Positions 1 to 7,648 of a stretch of 32,209 bases of DNA are shown here, piece by piece. The DNA is from VGSZ01 sp044349155 (GTDB lineage Bacteria > Myxococcota > UBA727 > VGSZ01): the NCBI GenBank assembly GCA_044349155.1, contig JBIKRQ010000021.1:1-32209 (forward strand), read 5' to 3'. The first letter of the stretch is position 1. Every line of letters begins with the position of its first letter. Under the pieces are notes generated by a model. The model was not told the DNA's origin. It did not search any database and saw only the letters and a list, made by a program, of their open reading frames with translations. A program made the translations under genes and the position numbers.

Positions 1-423
1 CGGGTGCAGCAGCGTGCCCTTCATGACGACGAGGTCGCCCGCCCCGACGGCCAGGCGCTCGCCCTCATTCAGCAGCAGCTCGGTGCCCGGACCAACGAGC
101 GTCAGGCAGCCGCGCAGCTCGACCTGATCGACGTGCCACGCCGGGCACATGGGCGTGCTCGACGTTCGCCAGCGCACACCAACAGCAGTGGTGTCGGCCA
201 GCGACGCGAAGACCTCCACGATGTCGAGCAATGGCCCGTGCCCCAGCGCGGCTGCAGGCACCTCCGTGCCATCAAAAACCAGCCGTCCCGATGGTGTTGG
301 CAGGGCAGCTGGACCAACCAGCGCCGCGCGCCACACCACCGCGACAACATCGTCGTCGTAGATCGCTGCCAGGTCCTGTGGCGCGCTGACCTCGACGACT
401 CGCTCGATCATCGCGTTGTTCAT
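1..423 (-). CDS. DUF1826-family protein, second copy, cut by window edge
   Basis: This frame is open through all 141 codons from the ATG at 423-421 to the left edge, so the C-terminus is missing. It carries the DUF1826 signature seen in the gene at 1153-1932: an N-terminal YDDDVVAVVWR stretch, then Cys93-x3-His97-Val-Asp99, then GPGTELL, and a late His140 in LLHP. Spacing of HxD and the distal His resembles a double-stranded beta-helix metal site such as that of Fe(II)/2-oxoglutarate enzymes; that link is inference. Its start overlaps the stop of the lipoprotein gene (ATGA, 420-423), so it is the third gene of a leftward operon. DUF1826 has no proven function; from memory it often sits near COG0523/zinc-homeostasis genes in proteobacteria. 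Family call fairly sure, function unknown. Confidence 0.72.
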   Translation of the reverse strand, partial: MNNAMIERVVEVSAPQDLAAIYDDDVVAVVWRAALVGPAALPTPSGRLVFDGTEVPAAALGHGPLLDIVEVFASLADTTAVGVRWRTSSTPMCPAWHVDQVELRGCLTLVGPGTELLLNEGERLAVGAGDLVVMKGTLLHP

Positions 424-1100
424 TGCTCGACCAGTGACGTCGAGAAGTCCCAATGGGCCACGCGCAGCTGCGAACCAGCGACGGGGGTGGTCTGATTGCT
501 GCTGTCGATGTCGACGGGCTGCAAGGTCACGTCGTGCAGGTGGCCGGCCATCGTCGACACGGGGTCGAGTGCCGAAAAATCAATGCCACCATCAACAGGC
601 ATGTAGGTCTTGCTGCAGTGGAAGTGGTCATCATGTGCGTCACAGCCAGTTTGCACCACCACACAGACCGCACAGGTCGCATAGTCGAGGTCGTCGCCTT
701 CCAACACCACTGCCGTTGCACTCTGCGGTGCACCAAAGCCGACGTAGCCCTCAATGCGCAGCACCACATCACTCGCGACCGCTTGCAGGATGTAGACAGC
801 GTCCCCTTGCGAGTCGGTGGTCGACTGTCCCGTCACGACCGCGTCTTTCAGGTCGAGCGCGGCGACGTCGTCGTCGTCCTCGTCGTCTTCGTCCTCGTCG
901 TCATCGATCGGCAAGCAGGCCGTCCCTTCAATCTCAAAGCCGTCGTCGCAATGGCAGTGATCGTGCGACTCGCTGAAGCTTGAATTGGGACCGCAGCCAT
1001 CGTCGTTGTCGACTTCGTTTTGTTCTGCTGCGGGACCGCAGCCGACGGTGAGGAGCGGCAAAAACGCGACAGACACACAGCACAAGGTAAGGCGACGCAT
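420..1100 (-). CDS. His/Cys/Asp-rich lipoprotein
   Basis: The 226-residue product begins MRRLTLCC with a hydrophobic stretch and lipobox LLTVG|C21, so it should be a lipid-anchored envelope protein. The ATG at 1100 was chosen because the signal peptide starts exactly there, although the frame stays open further upstream. After the anchor comes a Cys-rich EGF-like patch (about 36-62) containing HDHCHC, an acidic run of Asp/Glu (66-78), then a C-terminal domain with CAVC (143-146), CDAHDDHFHC (153-162) and GHLH (186-189). These clusters could bind a transition metal. It lies between two DUF1826 genes: 52 bases after the first, overlapping the second by four. I do not recognise a named family for the C-terminal domain. 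A metal-related surface role is inferred from composition and neighbours. Confidence 0.75.
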   Translation of the reverse strand: MRRLTLCCVSVAFLPLLTVGCGPAAEQNEVDNDDGCGPNSSFSESHDHCHCDDGFEIEGTACLPIDDDEDEDDEDDDDVAALDLKDAVVTGQSTTDSQGDAVYILQAVASDVVLRIEGYVGFGAPQSATAVVLEGDDLDYATCAVCVVVQTGCDAHDDHFHCSKTYMPVDGGIDFSALDPVSTMAGHLHDVTLQPVDIDSSNQTTPVAGSQLRVAHWDFSTSLVEQ

Positions 1101-1152
1101 AGGAACATCCGACGCGGCACAGAGGCCGCACTGGTGGAGGAAAAACTGGGCT

Positions 1153-1932
1153 TCAGCCACTGCAGGTCGCGCCAGCACTCGAGGCTTCGACGACAAGCCG
1201 CAGTCGCGTGATGCCGGTACCGGCGATCGGTGGTGAACGGTGCACGATGCCCGGTGTCGGGTCGTGGTTGTGGTTGTGGGTGCCGCGGAAGGCCGCGACA
1301 GCGAAGCGTGGCAGGCGGTGCACGCGCGTCCAATCAGACACGATCGCGTTGTTGATGGCGTCGACCGTCGCTGGCCGCGCGAGTCCACGCCCCCCAAGGT
1401 GCTCGCGTCGGGCGCTGCTGTCTTCAAGCCAGTCGGTGCCTGGCCCCACGTAGGTCGTCACGAGGCGAACGTGGACGTGGTCGACGTGAAAAAGACGGCA
1501 CTCGTCGCTGTCGACGCTGTTGAGCTTCACGTGGACTGCAGAAAGGCCCGTCATGCGCGTGTACATCGCCGCAAGCCGATCGATGTCGGCCGCCAACACC
1601 GTACGAATCGGTCCTCGCAGCGACGCCGGCAACAGCGACGCACCTGTGCCGCGCACGGAGCGCTCGATGACAGCATCAACGGCGATTCGCTCCGGCGGCA
1701 GCGCATCAAACGCCAGCCGGCCAGCGTCACCACCAACGACGTCGCGCAGCCAGATCGCGAGGTTCACGCCAGGCCGCGTCGCCCGCGACAACACGCTCGC
1801 AGATCGCGCGACCGCAACGTGCGCCGGCACCGGGGTCCTCGCCTCCAGCATCGACGGGACAGGGAGCAGCTCGCGCAGCCCACCCAACAGGGGCAGCGAG
1901 AGCAATGCGCGCGCAGGGGTGTGGTGCCTCAT
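1153..1932 (-). CDS. DUF1826-family protein, first copy
   Basis: The product has 259 residues. The ATG at 1932-1930 is preceded by a strong GGAGAGGAGA ribosome site, which decides the start over upstream in-frame Met codons. DUF1826 hallmarks are visible: NLAIWLRDV (57-65), VHVKLNSVDSDECRLFHVDHV (133-153, with Cys145, His149 and Asp151), TYVGPGTDWLED (160-171), a His-rich HNHNHD (219-224), VHRSP (230-234) and a closing RLRLVVE. HxD plus a distal His plus a late Arg is the pattern of a cupin-like metal enzyme; this is inference, since the family is uncharacterised. It is first in a leftward operon with the lipoprotein at 420-1100 and the second DUF1826 copy. A degenerate copy of the palindrome found in front of the other units lies 86 bases upstream, at 2018-2032. 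Confidence 0.82.
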   Translation of the reverse strand: MRHHTPARALLSLPLLGGLRELLPVPSMLEARTPVPAHVAVARSASVLSRATRPGVNLAIWLRDVVGGDAGRLAFDALPPERIAVDAVIERSVRGTGASLLPASLRGPIRTVLAADIDRLAAMYTRMTGLSAVHVKLNSVDSDECRLFHVDHVHVRLVTTYVGPGTDWLEDSSARREHLGGRGLARPATVDAINNAIVSDWTRVHRLPRFAVAAFRGTHNHNHDPTPGIVHRSPPIAGTGITRLRLVVEASSAGATCSG

Positions 1933-2017
1933 GAAGCGGTCTCTCCTCTCCGTCGGCGCGCGATGCGTCGAGCAAGGCCAGGCGGCCCTCGTCTTCGTAG
2001 CGGCTTCGAGTCTCATC

Positions 2018-2032
2018 TGCAACCGAATTGCA
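2018..2032. promoter_or_regulatory. Putative Fur-family operator, site A
   Basis: TGCAACC-G-AATTGCA fits TGCAA-N5-TTGCA with one perfect 7-base half and one degenerate half. It lies in the 223-base spacer between the leftward DUF1826 operon and the rightward gene at 2156, 86 bases upstream of the DUF1826 start. The same dyad recurs at 2100, 4413 and 8594. The 7-1-7 geometry is that of Fur/Zur-type operators; the regulator is not in the window. Confidence 0.5.
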
Positions 2033-2099
2033 GTAGACCTCCAGTTGTACTCGAGCCTTCGCGGTCCTCACCGGCGATGCTTACCACCACTGATACATC

Positions 2100-2114
2100 T
2101 GCAATTGAATTGCA
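2100..2114. promoter_or_regulatory. Putative Fur-family operator, site B (perfect dyad)
   Basis: TGCAATT-G-AATTGCA is a perfect 7-1-7 inverted repeat, 42 bases before the ATG at 2156. It overlaps a second perfect palindrome, GAATTGCAATTC (2107-2118), so two dimers might bind side by side. It shares 17 bases (GCAATTGAATTGCAATT) with site D and 14 (ATTGCAATTCGCCA) with site C. No clear -10 hexamer could be assigned beside it. Confidence 0.62.
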
Positions 2115-2155
2115 ATTCGCCAAAGGTTGTGGGAGCCGTCGACGACGGAGGCAAC

Positions 2156-4411
2156 ATGTTGCGATTGCTGATGGTCGTTGTCGGACTCGGGATTGCATCG
2201 CCCGCTGCGGCGGTGTGCGACGCCCTTGGAACGGCACTGACGGAGCATTCTTGCTTCCACACCAGCAACGGCCCGTTTGCGGCCGTGACGGCGGTCGCGG
2301 GGCGCGCGCTGGCCACTGCATCGCCGAACGTGAACGCCGTGCACACCCAATACCGCGTGAGCGTGCCAGCACCCGACGGCGACAACGTCGTCGCATGGAC
2401 GCCGCAGCGCAGTGGCAGCTGGGTTGTGTTCGCCGAGCCGGCAGTCCCGATCGACATCGTGAACGGTGCCGTCACGCTGCCCGTGACCAGGGCGTGGGCC
2501 GACAACGGCTGCGCAGCGCTCGGTGCTGGGCAGATGGTCGACGTCGTTGCGGGTGAACGCTTGCTGCTGGTGCTCGGCCCTGTGCCTCGCGGTGTTGTGC
2601 ACCTCGTGATTGAGAAGCTCGACGACTTCGAGATCGACAATGGTGCAGACGTTGATGGCGATGGCTTCGGCAATCCCGTCGATGTGGTGCGCAGCGCATG
2701 TGCTCCACCGGCTGGCTTCGTCGCGAACAACGACGACTGCGACGACAACGACAGCGCGATCAATCCCGACGCCGCCGAGCGCTGCAATGGCCTCGACGAC
2801 GATTGTCGTGACGGTATCGACAATGGCTTCGATGTCGGCGGCACCTGCGCCGTGGGCATCGGCAGCTGCGCGCGGCACGGACAATGGCAGTGCGCAGACA
2901 ATGCGGCAGTGTGTGTGGCTGAGGCGGGAGCGCCAGCGATTGAGATCTGCAATGGCGTTGACGACGACTGTGATGATGTTGCGGACGAGGGCGGTGCTGG
3001 CTTGTGCGCAGACCTCGACGCCCCCGCCTGTGTCGAACGTGATGGGGTCACAGCGTGCGGTTGCCTGACCGACAACGACTGCGGTGCAGCCGACAGCGGC
3101 CGTGTCTGCGACGACACAATCGGCAGGTGCGTCGACGGCTGCAGCGACGCCGTGGGCAGAAACGGGTGCGACGATGGCTTGTTCTGCTCGTCTGTCGACG
3201 CGGCCGTGATCGGCGCCTGTGGCACAGTGTGCGCCGTCGACGCGCAGTGTGCCGAGCGCTCAGCGGTGAGTGGCGTGTGTGCGACTGCCGCGTTGCCCGC
3301 CGCTGTCGACGGCTGTGTGCAATGCCTGACGGATGATGCCTGTGCTGCTCAGCCCGATGGCAAGGTCGCGTGTATTGGCGTTGACCACACCTGTGCAGCC
3401 TGCACCACCACCGACCGCGCACGCTGCGACCCCTACGGCGACGGCACGGCCTGTGTCATCGACCAACGGTGTGGCTGCATCAACGATCTCGACTGTAGCC
3501 ACGACCGCGTCTGCAACCTCGAGGTGCAACGCTGCGAGCCCTGCCCGCGTTGGTTGGCGATCGCTCGTGCATTCGCGCCGACAGACGCGCCGACAGAATC
3601 ACACACCAGCGCAGCATCATCAGGGTGCGCTGCGGCTCCATCATCGTCGACACCGGCGATGCCTTTGCTGCTGCTCACCATCGCACTGGGCATATGGCGT
3701 CGACCGCCCCAACGGTGGAGCGTTGCGGTGGTGATGAGCGCGATGTGGCTTGCGTCGTGTACGCCCGATGTGGAGCTGCAACAGACCTGCAGCTGTCGCG
3801 ATGATGAGACCTGTGTCGACGACACCTGCCTCGCCAACTGCAGCACGTCAGAAACCTGCACGAGCAGCGAGATGTGCCACCCGGAGTTTGGCTTCTGTGT
3901 CGAGGTCGGCAGCGATCGTTGCGCCTGCACCCCGGTGCTCGCCAGCCCCCTGCTCAACCATGCCTGCCAGCACGGCGCAGAGGGTCCGTTCATCGACGTG
4001 CGCGGTGCATCGACGCCAGCCAACGCTCCTGATGTCGACGAGCTGCAACACGCGTATCGTGTGCAGCTCGTTGCCGGAGCCGAGACATGGGTAACGTACA
4101 CGCCGACGCGCCTCGCTGAGCACGCGGTGTTGTCGGGTCCTGGCCAACGGGTGCGTGTGCTTATCGACGACGTAGAGCTTGTGCCTTTGCATGCCCAGAG
4201 CCTGAGCTGTGCCGCGTTCGATCGTGTCGACGTCTACGCGTTCACCGAGTCGGTCACTGTGCGGTTCGTGTTTGCGCCCTCGACCGCCAGCATCGCCACA
4301 CTCTTCGTGGAGCACCTCGGGACGTTTGCCGAACCGTGGGCCATCACCTGCGCAGCACCGCTGACGATCACGTCCGTAAGCCAGTCCACGACGTGTCACG
4401 AGAAGTTGTAA
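2156..4411 (+). CDS. Composite exported protein: HxCxH module, MopE-type metal-binding repeats, MYXO-CTERM-like tail, then lipobox and second HxCxH module
   Basis: The 751-residue frame starts at an ATG preceded by GGAGG, with signal peptide 1-19. Visible in order: an HxCxH module (His31, Cys33, His35, GPF 39-41, His63, Cys119; about 25-157); Asp-rich MopE-type metal-binding motifs (DVDGDGFG at 165-172, NDDCDDND at 192-199, CNGLDDDCRDGID and CNGVDDDCDD at 210-274); a Cys-rich region to 463; a MYXO-CTERM-like tail (Ser/Gly/Cys at 489-491, LLLLTIALGIWRR at 504-516); then WLASC535, which looks like a lipobox; Cys-rich 544-592; and a second HxCxH module (NHACQH 601-606, Cys684). An anchoring tail running straight into a lipobox suggests two adjacent genes fused in frame or an indel. 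GGAG precedes a GTG at 3728 by 7 bases, so separate initiation is possible, although the resulting signal peptide would be very short. Site B lies just upstream. Confidence 0.78.
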   Translation: MLRLLMVVVGLGIASPAAAVCDALGTALTEHSCFHTSNGPFAAVTAVAGRALATASPNVNAVHTQYRVSVPAPDGDNVVAWTPQRSGSWVVFAEPAVPIDIVNGAVTLPVTRAWADNGCAALGAGQMVDVVAGERLLLVLGPVPRGVVHLVIEKLDDFEIDNGADVDGDGFGNPVDVVRSACAPPAGFVANNDDCDDNDSAINPDAAERCNGLDDDCRDGIDNGFDVGGTCAVGIGSCARHGQWQCADNAAVCVAEAGAPAIEICNGVDDDCDDVADEGGAGLCADLDAPACVERDGVTACGCLTDNDCGAADSGRVCDDTIGRCVDGCSDAVGRNGCDDGLFCSSVDAAVIGACGTVCAVDAQCAERSAVSGVCATAALPAAVDGCVQCLTDDACAAQPDGKVACIGVDHTCAACTTTDRARCDPYGDGTACVIDQRCGCINDLDCSHDRVCNLEVQRCEPCPRWLAIARAFAPTDAPTESHTSAASSGCAAAPSSSTPAMPLLLLTIALGIWRRPPQRWSVAVVMSAMWLASCTPDVELQQTCSCRDDETCVDDTCLANCSTSETCTSSEMCHPEFGFCVEVGSDRCACTPVLASPLLNHACQHGAEGPFIDVRGASTPANAPDVDELQHAYRVQLVAGAETWVTYTPTRLAEHAVLSGPGQRVRVLIDDVELVPLHAQSLSCAAFDRVDVYAFTESVTVRFVFAPSTASIATLFVEHLGTFAEPWAITCAAPLTITSVSQSTTCHEKL

Positions 4412-4412
4412 C

Positions 4413-4427
4413 TGCAACTCGATTGCA
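4413..4427. promoter_or_regulatory. Putative Fur-family operator, site C
   Basis: TGCAACT-C-GATTGCA keeps the TGCAA-N5-TTGCA core and is followed by AATTCGCCA exactly as at site B. It begins two bases after the stop codon of the preceding gene and ends 42 bases before the ATG at 4470, so it would control the three-gene unit 4470-8574. Confidence 0.55.
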
Positions 4428-4469
4428 ATTCGCCATGGTTCGCGATCTGGTGTGCGCAGAGGTGCACGC

Positions 4470-6701
4470 ATGTCGTTTTCATGGTGTCGAGTGGTTGCAG
4501 CGTCGTTGGCAGTGTTGGTGAGCGCTGGGTGTGCGGGCGAAGCATCGTCACCGGTTGTGGTGGCGACAGCGCCCGCTGATGGAGAGCAGGGGGTCGCTGT
4601 CGACGCCGCCCTGCAGGTGGTGTTTGCCGACGCCATGCAGCCGGACGTGGGCGAGGTGGAGCTGCAGCCTGGCGGTGTGTTGGCCTTCAGCGATGCGCGC
4701 TGGTCGACAGACCGGGTCGCAGGGCTGACGCTGGCGGTGGCCCTGCCACCCGGTGTGGCGGTGTCGTTCACCGTGCGCGGTGCGGTGACCCGCGCTGGCG
4801 TAGAGGTTCCCGAAACCACGGTGCGCTTCACCACCGCGGCGAGCAGCACAGCACCGGTGCTGCGTTCGTTGAGCCCCGCCCATGGTGACGACGAAGTGCC
4901 CACGGCCGCGCCCGTGACGCTGACGTTCTCGCTGCCCATGAGCACCGCACGCGGCACGATCGCCATCGACAACGTGCCTGTGCCTGCAGCTGCGCAACAG
5001 TGGAGCACCGATGGCACGCAGCTCACGGTGACGCCGACGGGAACCGATGGCCACTGGGTAGCCGCCGCGCGTGTGGAGCTGACCGTGGGCGACGACTTCG
5101 TCAGCGCCGATGGTATCCCGGTGCAGACCGCCTACCACGCCTGGTTCTCGACCCGTGATGATGTGGCGCCGACGATGGTCGAGCAGAACATCCACGACGG
5201 CGACGAGCTTTCGCTGTTTGCTGCGCAGCTGTTGATCCTCACCTTCGATGAGACGGTGGTGCCCGGGAACATTGAGGTGCTGGCCGACAGCGAACTCGCA
5301 CAGTCGCGGGTCGCGGCGGTGTTGGCCTTCGTCGACGAGAGCACCAACACGCACTACATCCGCTTTGATGGTTTGACCGAGTCGACGAGCTACACCGTGC
5401 AGCTCGTGGGCTATGCCGACGTGGCGGGAAACGCGCTCGCTGCACCACCACTGCAATTCAGCACCAACAGCGAGCAGCACCACACAGCGCCGGTGGTGGT
5501 GTGGACCGTGCCGGCCGAAGGTAACGTCGTCGATGCCGACGTGACGCACATCGAGATCGAGCTGAGTGAAAGCGTCGGCAACATCGGTGACCAGGTCTCG
5601 ATCCTGACCACCGACGGCGTTTCCTCGAGCCAGTTCTCAGCACCGATCGAAGTGCGCTTCGATGGCCGTCACATCACGGCACGGCTTGATGGTCTGCCCG
5701 CAGGTCAACGCGTGAGCGTGTTCCTGGGCGGCTGGCACAGCGCGCTGGGCGTGCCGCTCAACACGCTGCCCACCGTGGGCGACGGCATCCTGGACTTCAC
5801 AACACGTCCCGACACAGTCCCCCCAACCGTGGCGACATCGGTTCCGCTCAATGGTGCGCGCGATGTGTACCCCGTCGACGTTGACTACGACTTTGTCTCG
5901 TTCGTTGGCCGGACAGGAACCGTGCACAGAAAGCAGCTGCGCGTGGTGTTCAGCGAGCCGATGGACACCAGCGTCACCGCAGCACCCCTGCGTTGTATCG
6001 ACTGCGGCGACGACGAAGGCGGTACCGCACCCCTGGTGTTGCATGGGGCGTGGGAAGGGCAGAGCGGCTTTGACCGTGGCCGCTTCGTCTGGTCGGCGAT
6101 CGTCGACGACGGCGCGTGGGTCGACCTGGCGAGCGGCAGTGGTGCGCCACTGCCTTCATTGCGCGCGATGGAGCTCGACGTCTCGGCGTTTCGCGACATT
6201 GCTGGCAACACGATGGGAGAAAACACCGCGGCCGTCGTCGCGTTTTCGACGGGCGCACTCGACGCTGAATTGAACCACACCTGCACGCACTTTCTCGGTC
6301 GAAACCCGCTGCATACCGTGACGGCATCGGCTCCAGGGAGTGCGAACGGGCCCGCTGCCGGCGTGCCTCACGACCTCAACGTGGTCACGCTTGCCGCTGA
6401 TGGTGATGGCTTCGGCGGCGTCGTTGGTCACGACCCAGCGGCGTTCTGCTCGACGTCGTTTGGCCGCACCACGCTGTACTTCAACACCGCCGACATCAGC
6501 CTTGACGTGCGCACCGCCAACAGCTCGCTCGACGTCGATGTTGAGCCCGCCGCAGCAGCCTGTCCCGAGGTGATTGTCACACGCGCGCGTTGGTTCGCGC
6601 CCAGCGAGGGTCTGCTGGCACCGCTGGCGGTCGAGCTGTCGTCGACGCAGCAGGTTCTTGAGTACGTCGCCGAAGGGGCCGAGGTGCTGTCATGCGAATG
6701 A
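4470..6701 (+). CDS. Multi-domain Ig-like (Big_5/SbsA type) lipoprotein with C-terminal HxCxH module
   Basis: The 743-residue product starts at ATG 4470, with AGAGG about eight bases upstream; an in-frame GTG at 4452 is less likely. The signal peptide ends in a lipobox, VLVSAG|C21. Then come about five repeats of a bacterial Ig-like fold of the SbsA/Big_5 kind, recognised by VVATAPADGEQGVAVDAALQ, LRSLSPAHGDDEVPTAAPVT, VVWTVPAEGNVVDADVTHIE and VATSVPLNGARDVYPVDVD, each followed by a strand ending in a FTT or FST motif. The final 120 residues carry ELNHTCTH, a later PHDLN and AAACPEVIV, the HxCxH module also seen in the proteins at 2156-4411 and 7645-8574. It is first in a three-gene unit, overlapping the next gene by ten bases, behind site C. 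Likely a surface-exposed stalk holding a possibly metal-binding head; the head function is inference. Confidence 0.8.
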   Translation: MSFSWCRVVAASLAVLVSAGCAGEASSPVVVATAPADGEQGVAVDAALQVVFADAMQPDVGEVELQPGGVLAFSDARWSTDRVAGLTLAVALPPGVAVSFTVRGAVTRAGVEVPETTVRFTTAASSTAPVLRSLSPAHGDDEVPTAAPVTLTFSLPMSTARGTIAIDNVPVPAAAQQWSTDGTQLTVTPTGTDGHWVAAARVELTVGDDFVSADGIPVQTAYHAWFSTRDDVAPTMVEQNIHDGDELSLFAAQLLILTFDETVVPGNIEVLADSELAQSRVAAVLAFVDESTNTHYIRFDGLTESTSYTVQLVGYADVAGNALAAPPLQFSTNSEQHHTAPVVVWTVPAEGNVVDADVTHIEIELSESVGNIGDQVSILTTDGVSSSQFSAPIEVRFDGRHITARLDGLPAGQRVSVFLGGWHSALGVPLNTLPTVGDGILDFTTRPDTVPPTVATSVPLNGARDVYPVDVDYDFVSFVGRTGTVHRKQLRVVFSEPMDTSVTAAPLRCIDCGDDEGGTAPLVLHGAWEGQSGFDRGRFVWSAIVDDGAWVDLASGSGAPLPSLRAMELDVSAFRDIAGNTMGENTAAVVAFSTGALDAELNHTCTHFLGRNPLHTVTASAPGSANGPAAGVPHDLNVVTLAADGDGFGGVVGHDPAAFCSTSFGRTTLYFNTADISLDVRTANSSLDVDVEPAAAACPEVIVTRARWFAPSEGLLAPLAVELSSTQQVLEYVAEGAEVLSCE

Positions 6702-7648
6702 CGTGGACGCGACTGCTGTTGCTGCTGTTGCTCGCATCGCCCCTCGGTTGTGTCGACCTCGATTCGCCTGAGCCTGACCCCGATCCCGTTGTCCGCACAG
6801 AGCAGAACGAGTGCGCCGATGGCACGCACGTGTGCGCTGCTGAAGCAACGTGCTTCGACACCATCGACGCCTACCGCTGTGTGTGCGCAGCCGGCTTTCG
6901 CGGCGACGGCTTCACCTGCACCGACGTCGATGAGTGCGTCGAAGGTTCGCCCTGCGGTGCAGGGGCCACGTGCAACAACGAGGTCGGCGGTGTGTCATGC
7001 ACGTGCGCTGACGGGTGGCGTCTGGAGCCTGCCAGCAACGACTGTGTCCCCGACTGCATCACCTACACCCAGGGCCACGGCGACATGTTCGCCTCGCAGA
7101 ACGACGAGGGTTCCCTCGAACTGCAGCTGCGTTCAGCACTGGGGCAAGACACCGAAGGCCTGCACGATCCTGCCGACCTGTGCATCGTTGTCGATCGCAC
7201 GAGCTACGCGCTGATGGAGGCGGCCGGCGGGCGACCCGCGGGCGATGCCTTCGACGGCATTGGCGTGGCACCTGGTGCTGCGTACTGGTTCTTGTCGCAG
7301 ACACCGCTCGACGGACAGCCGTGGTTCGGCTTGTCGACGGAGGGGCTTGTGACCGGCACCATGCACAACGGTGTGGTGCAGTGGTCGGTGCAGTTGTTGT
7401 CCGCGCCAGCTGGCGGCGAACTCGCTGCGTACTTCGACCCTGACGGCAATGGCACCACGCTCGAGTACCTGTTTTCGACCTTCAACGACGAGCTCGCGTT
7501 TGTGCGCAACGAGTCCATCCACGAGCACATGTCGTGGAGCTTCTCAGCACCTGGCGACTACTTCTTGCAAGTGGACCTTGACGGTGCGCTCGTCGACGAC
7601 ACACCTGTGTCGACCTCGGCGGTCTACCGCTTCGTGGTGCTGCCATGA
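6692..7648 (+). CDS. EGF-like / choice-of-anchor-M lipoprotein
   Basis: This 318-residue protein has a Leu-rich signal peptide and lipobox LASPLG|C20. Two EGF-like units follow: Cys41 to Cys76, and the calcium-type DVDECVEGSPCGAGATC (78-94) closing with CTC and DC at 122. The rest (about 123-318) matches the choice-of-anchor-M / actinobacterial surface-anchored repeat fold: YTQGHGDMFASQND at its start, a Trp/Phe-rich middle, then IHEHMSWSFSAPGDYFLQVDLDG and a closing YRFVVLP. In actinobacteria such repeats are encoded beside metal-type ABC transporter genes (TIGR03769-TIGR03773). The GHGD and HEH clusters are the plausible ligand residues. It overlaps the upstream gene by ten bases and the downstream gene by four, so the three are co-translated. 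No transporter gene is present in the window. Confidence 0.8.
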   Translation: MRMTWTRLLLLLLLASPLGCVDLDSPEPDPDPVVRTEQNECADGTHVCAAEATCFDTIDAYRCVCAAGFRGDGFTCTDVDECVEGSPCGAGATCNNEVGGVSCTCADGWRLEPASNDCVPDCITYTQGHGDMFASQNDEGSLELQLRSALGQDTEGLHDPADLCIVVDRTSYALMEAAGGRPAGDAFDGIGVAPGAAYWFLSQTPLDGQPWFGLSTEGLVTGTMHNGVVQWSVQLLSAPAGGELAAYFDPDGNGTTLEYLFSTFNDELAFVRNESIHEHMSWSFSAPGDYFLQVDLDGALVDDTPVSTSAVYRFVVLP

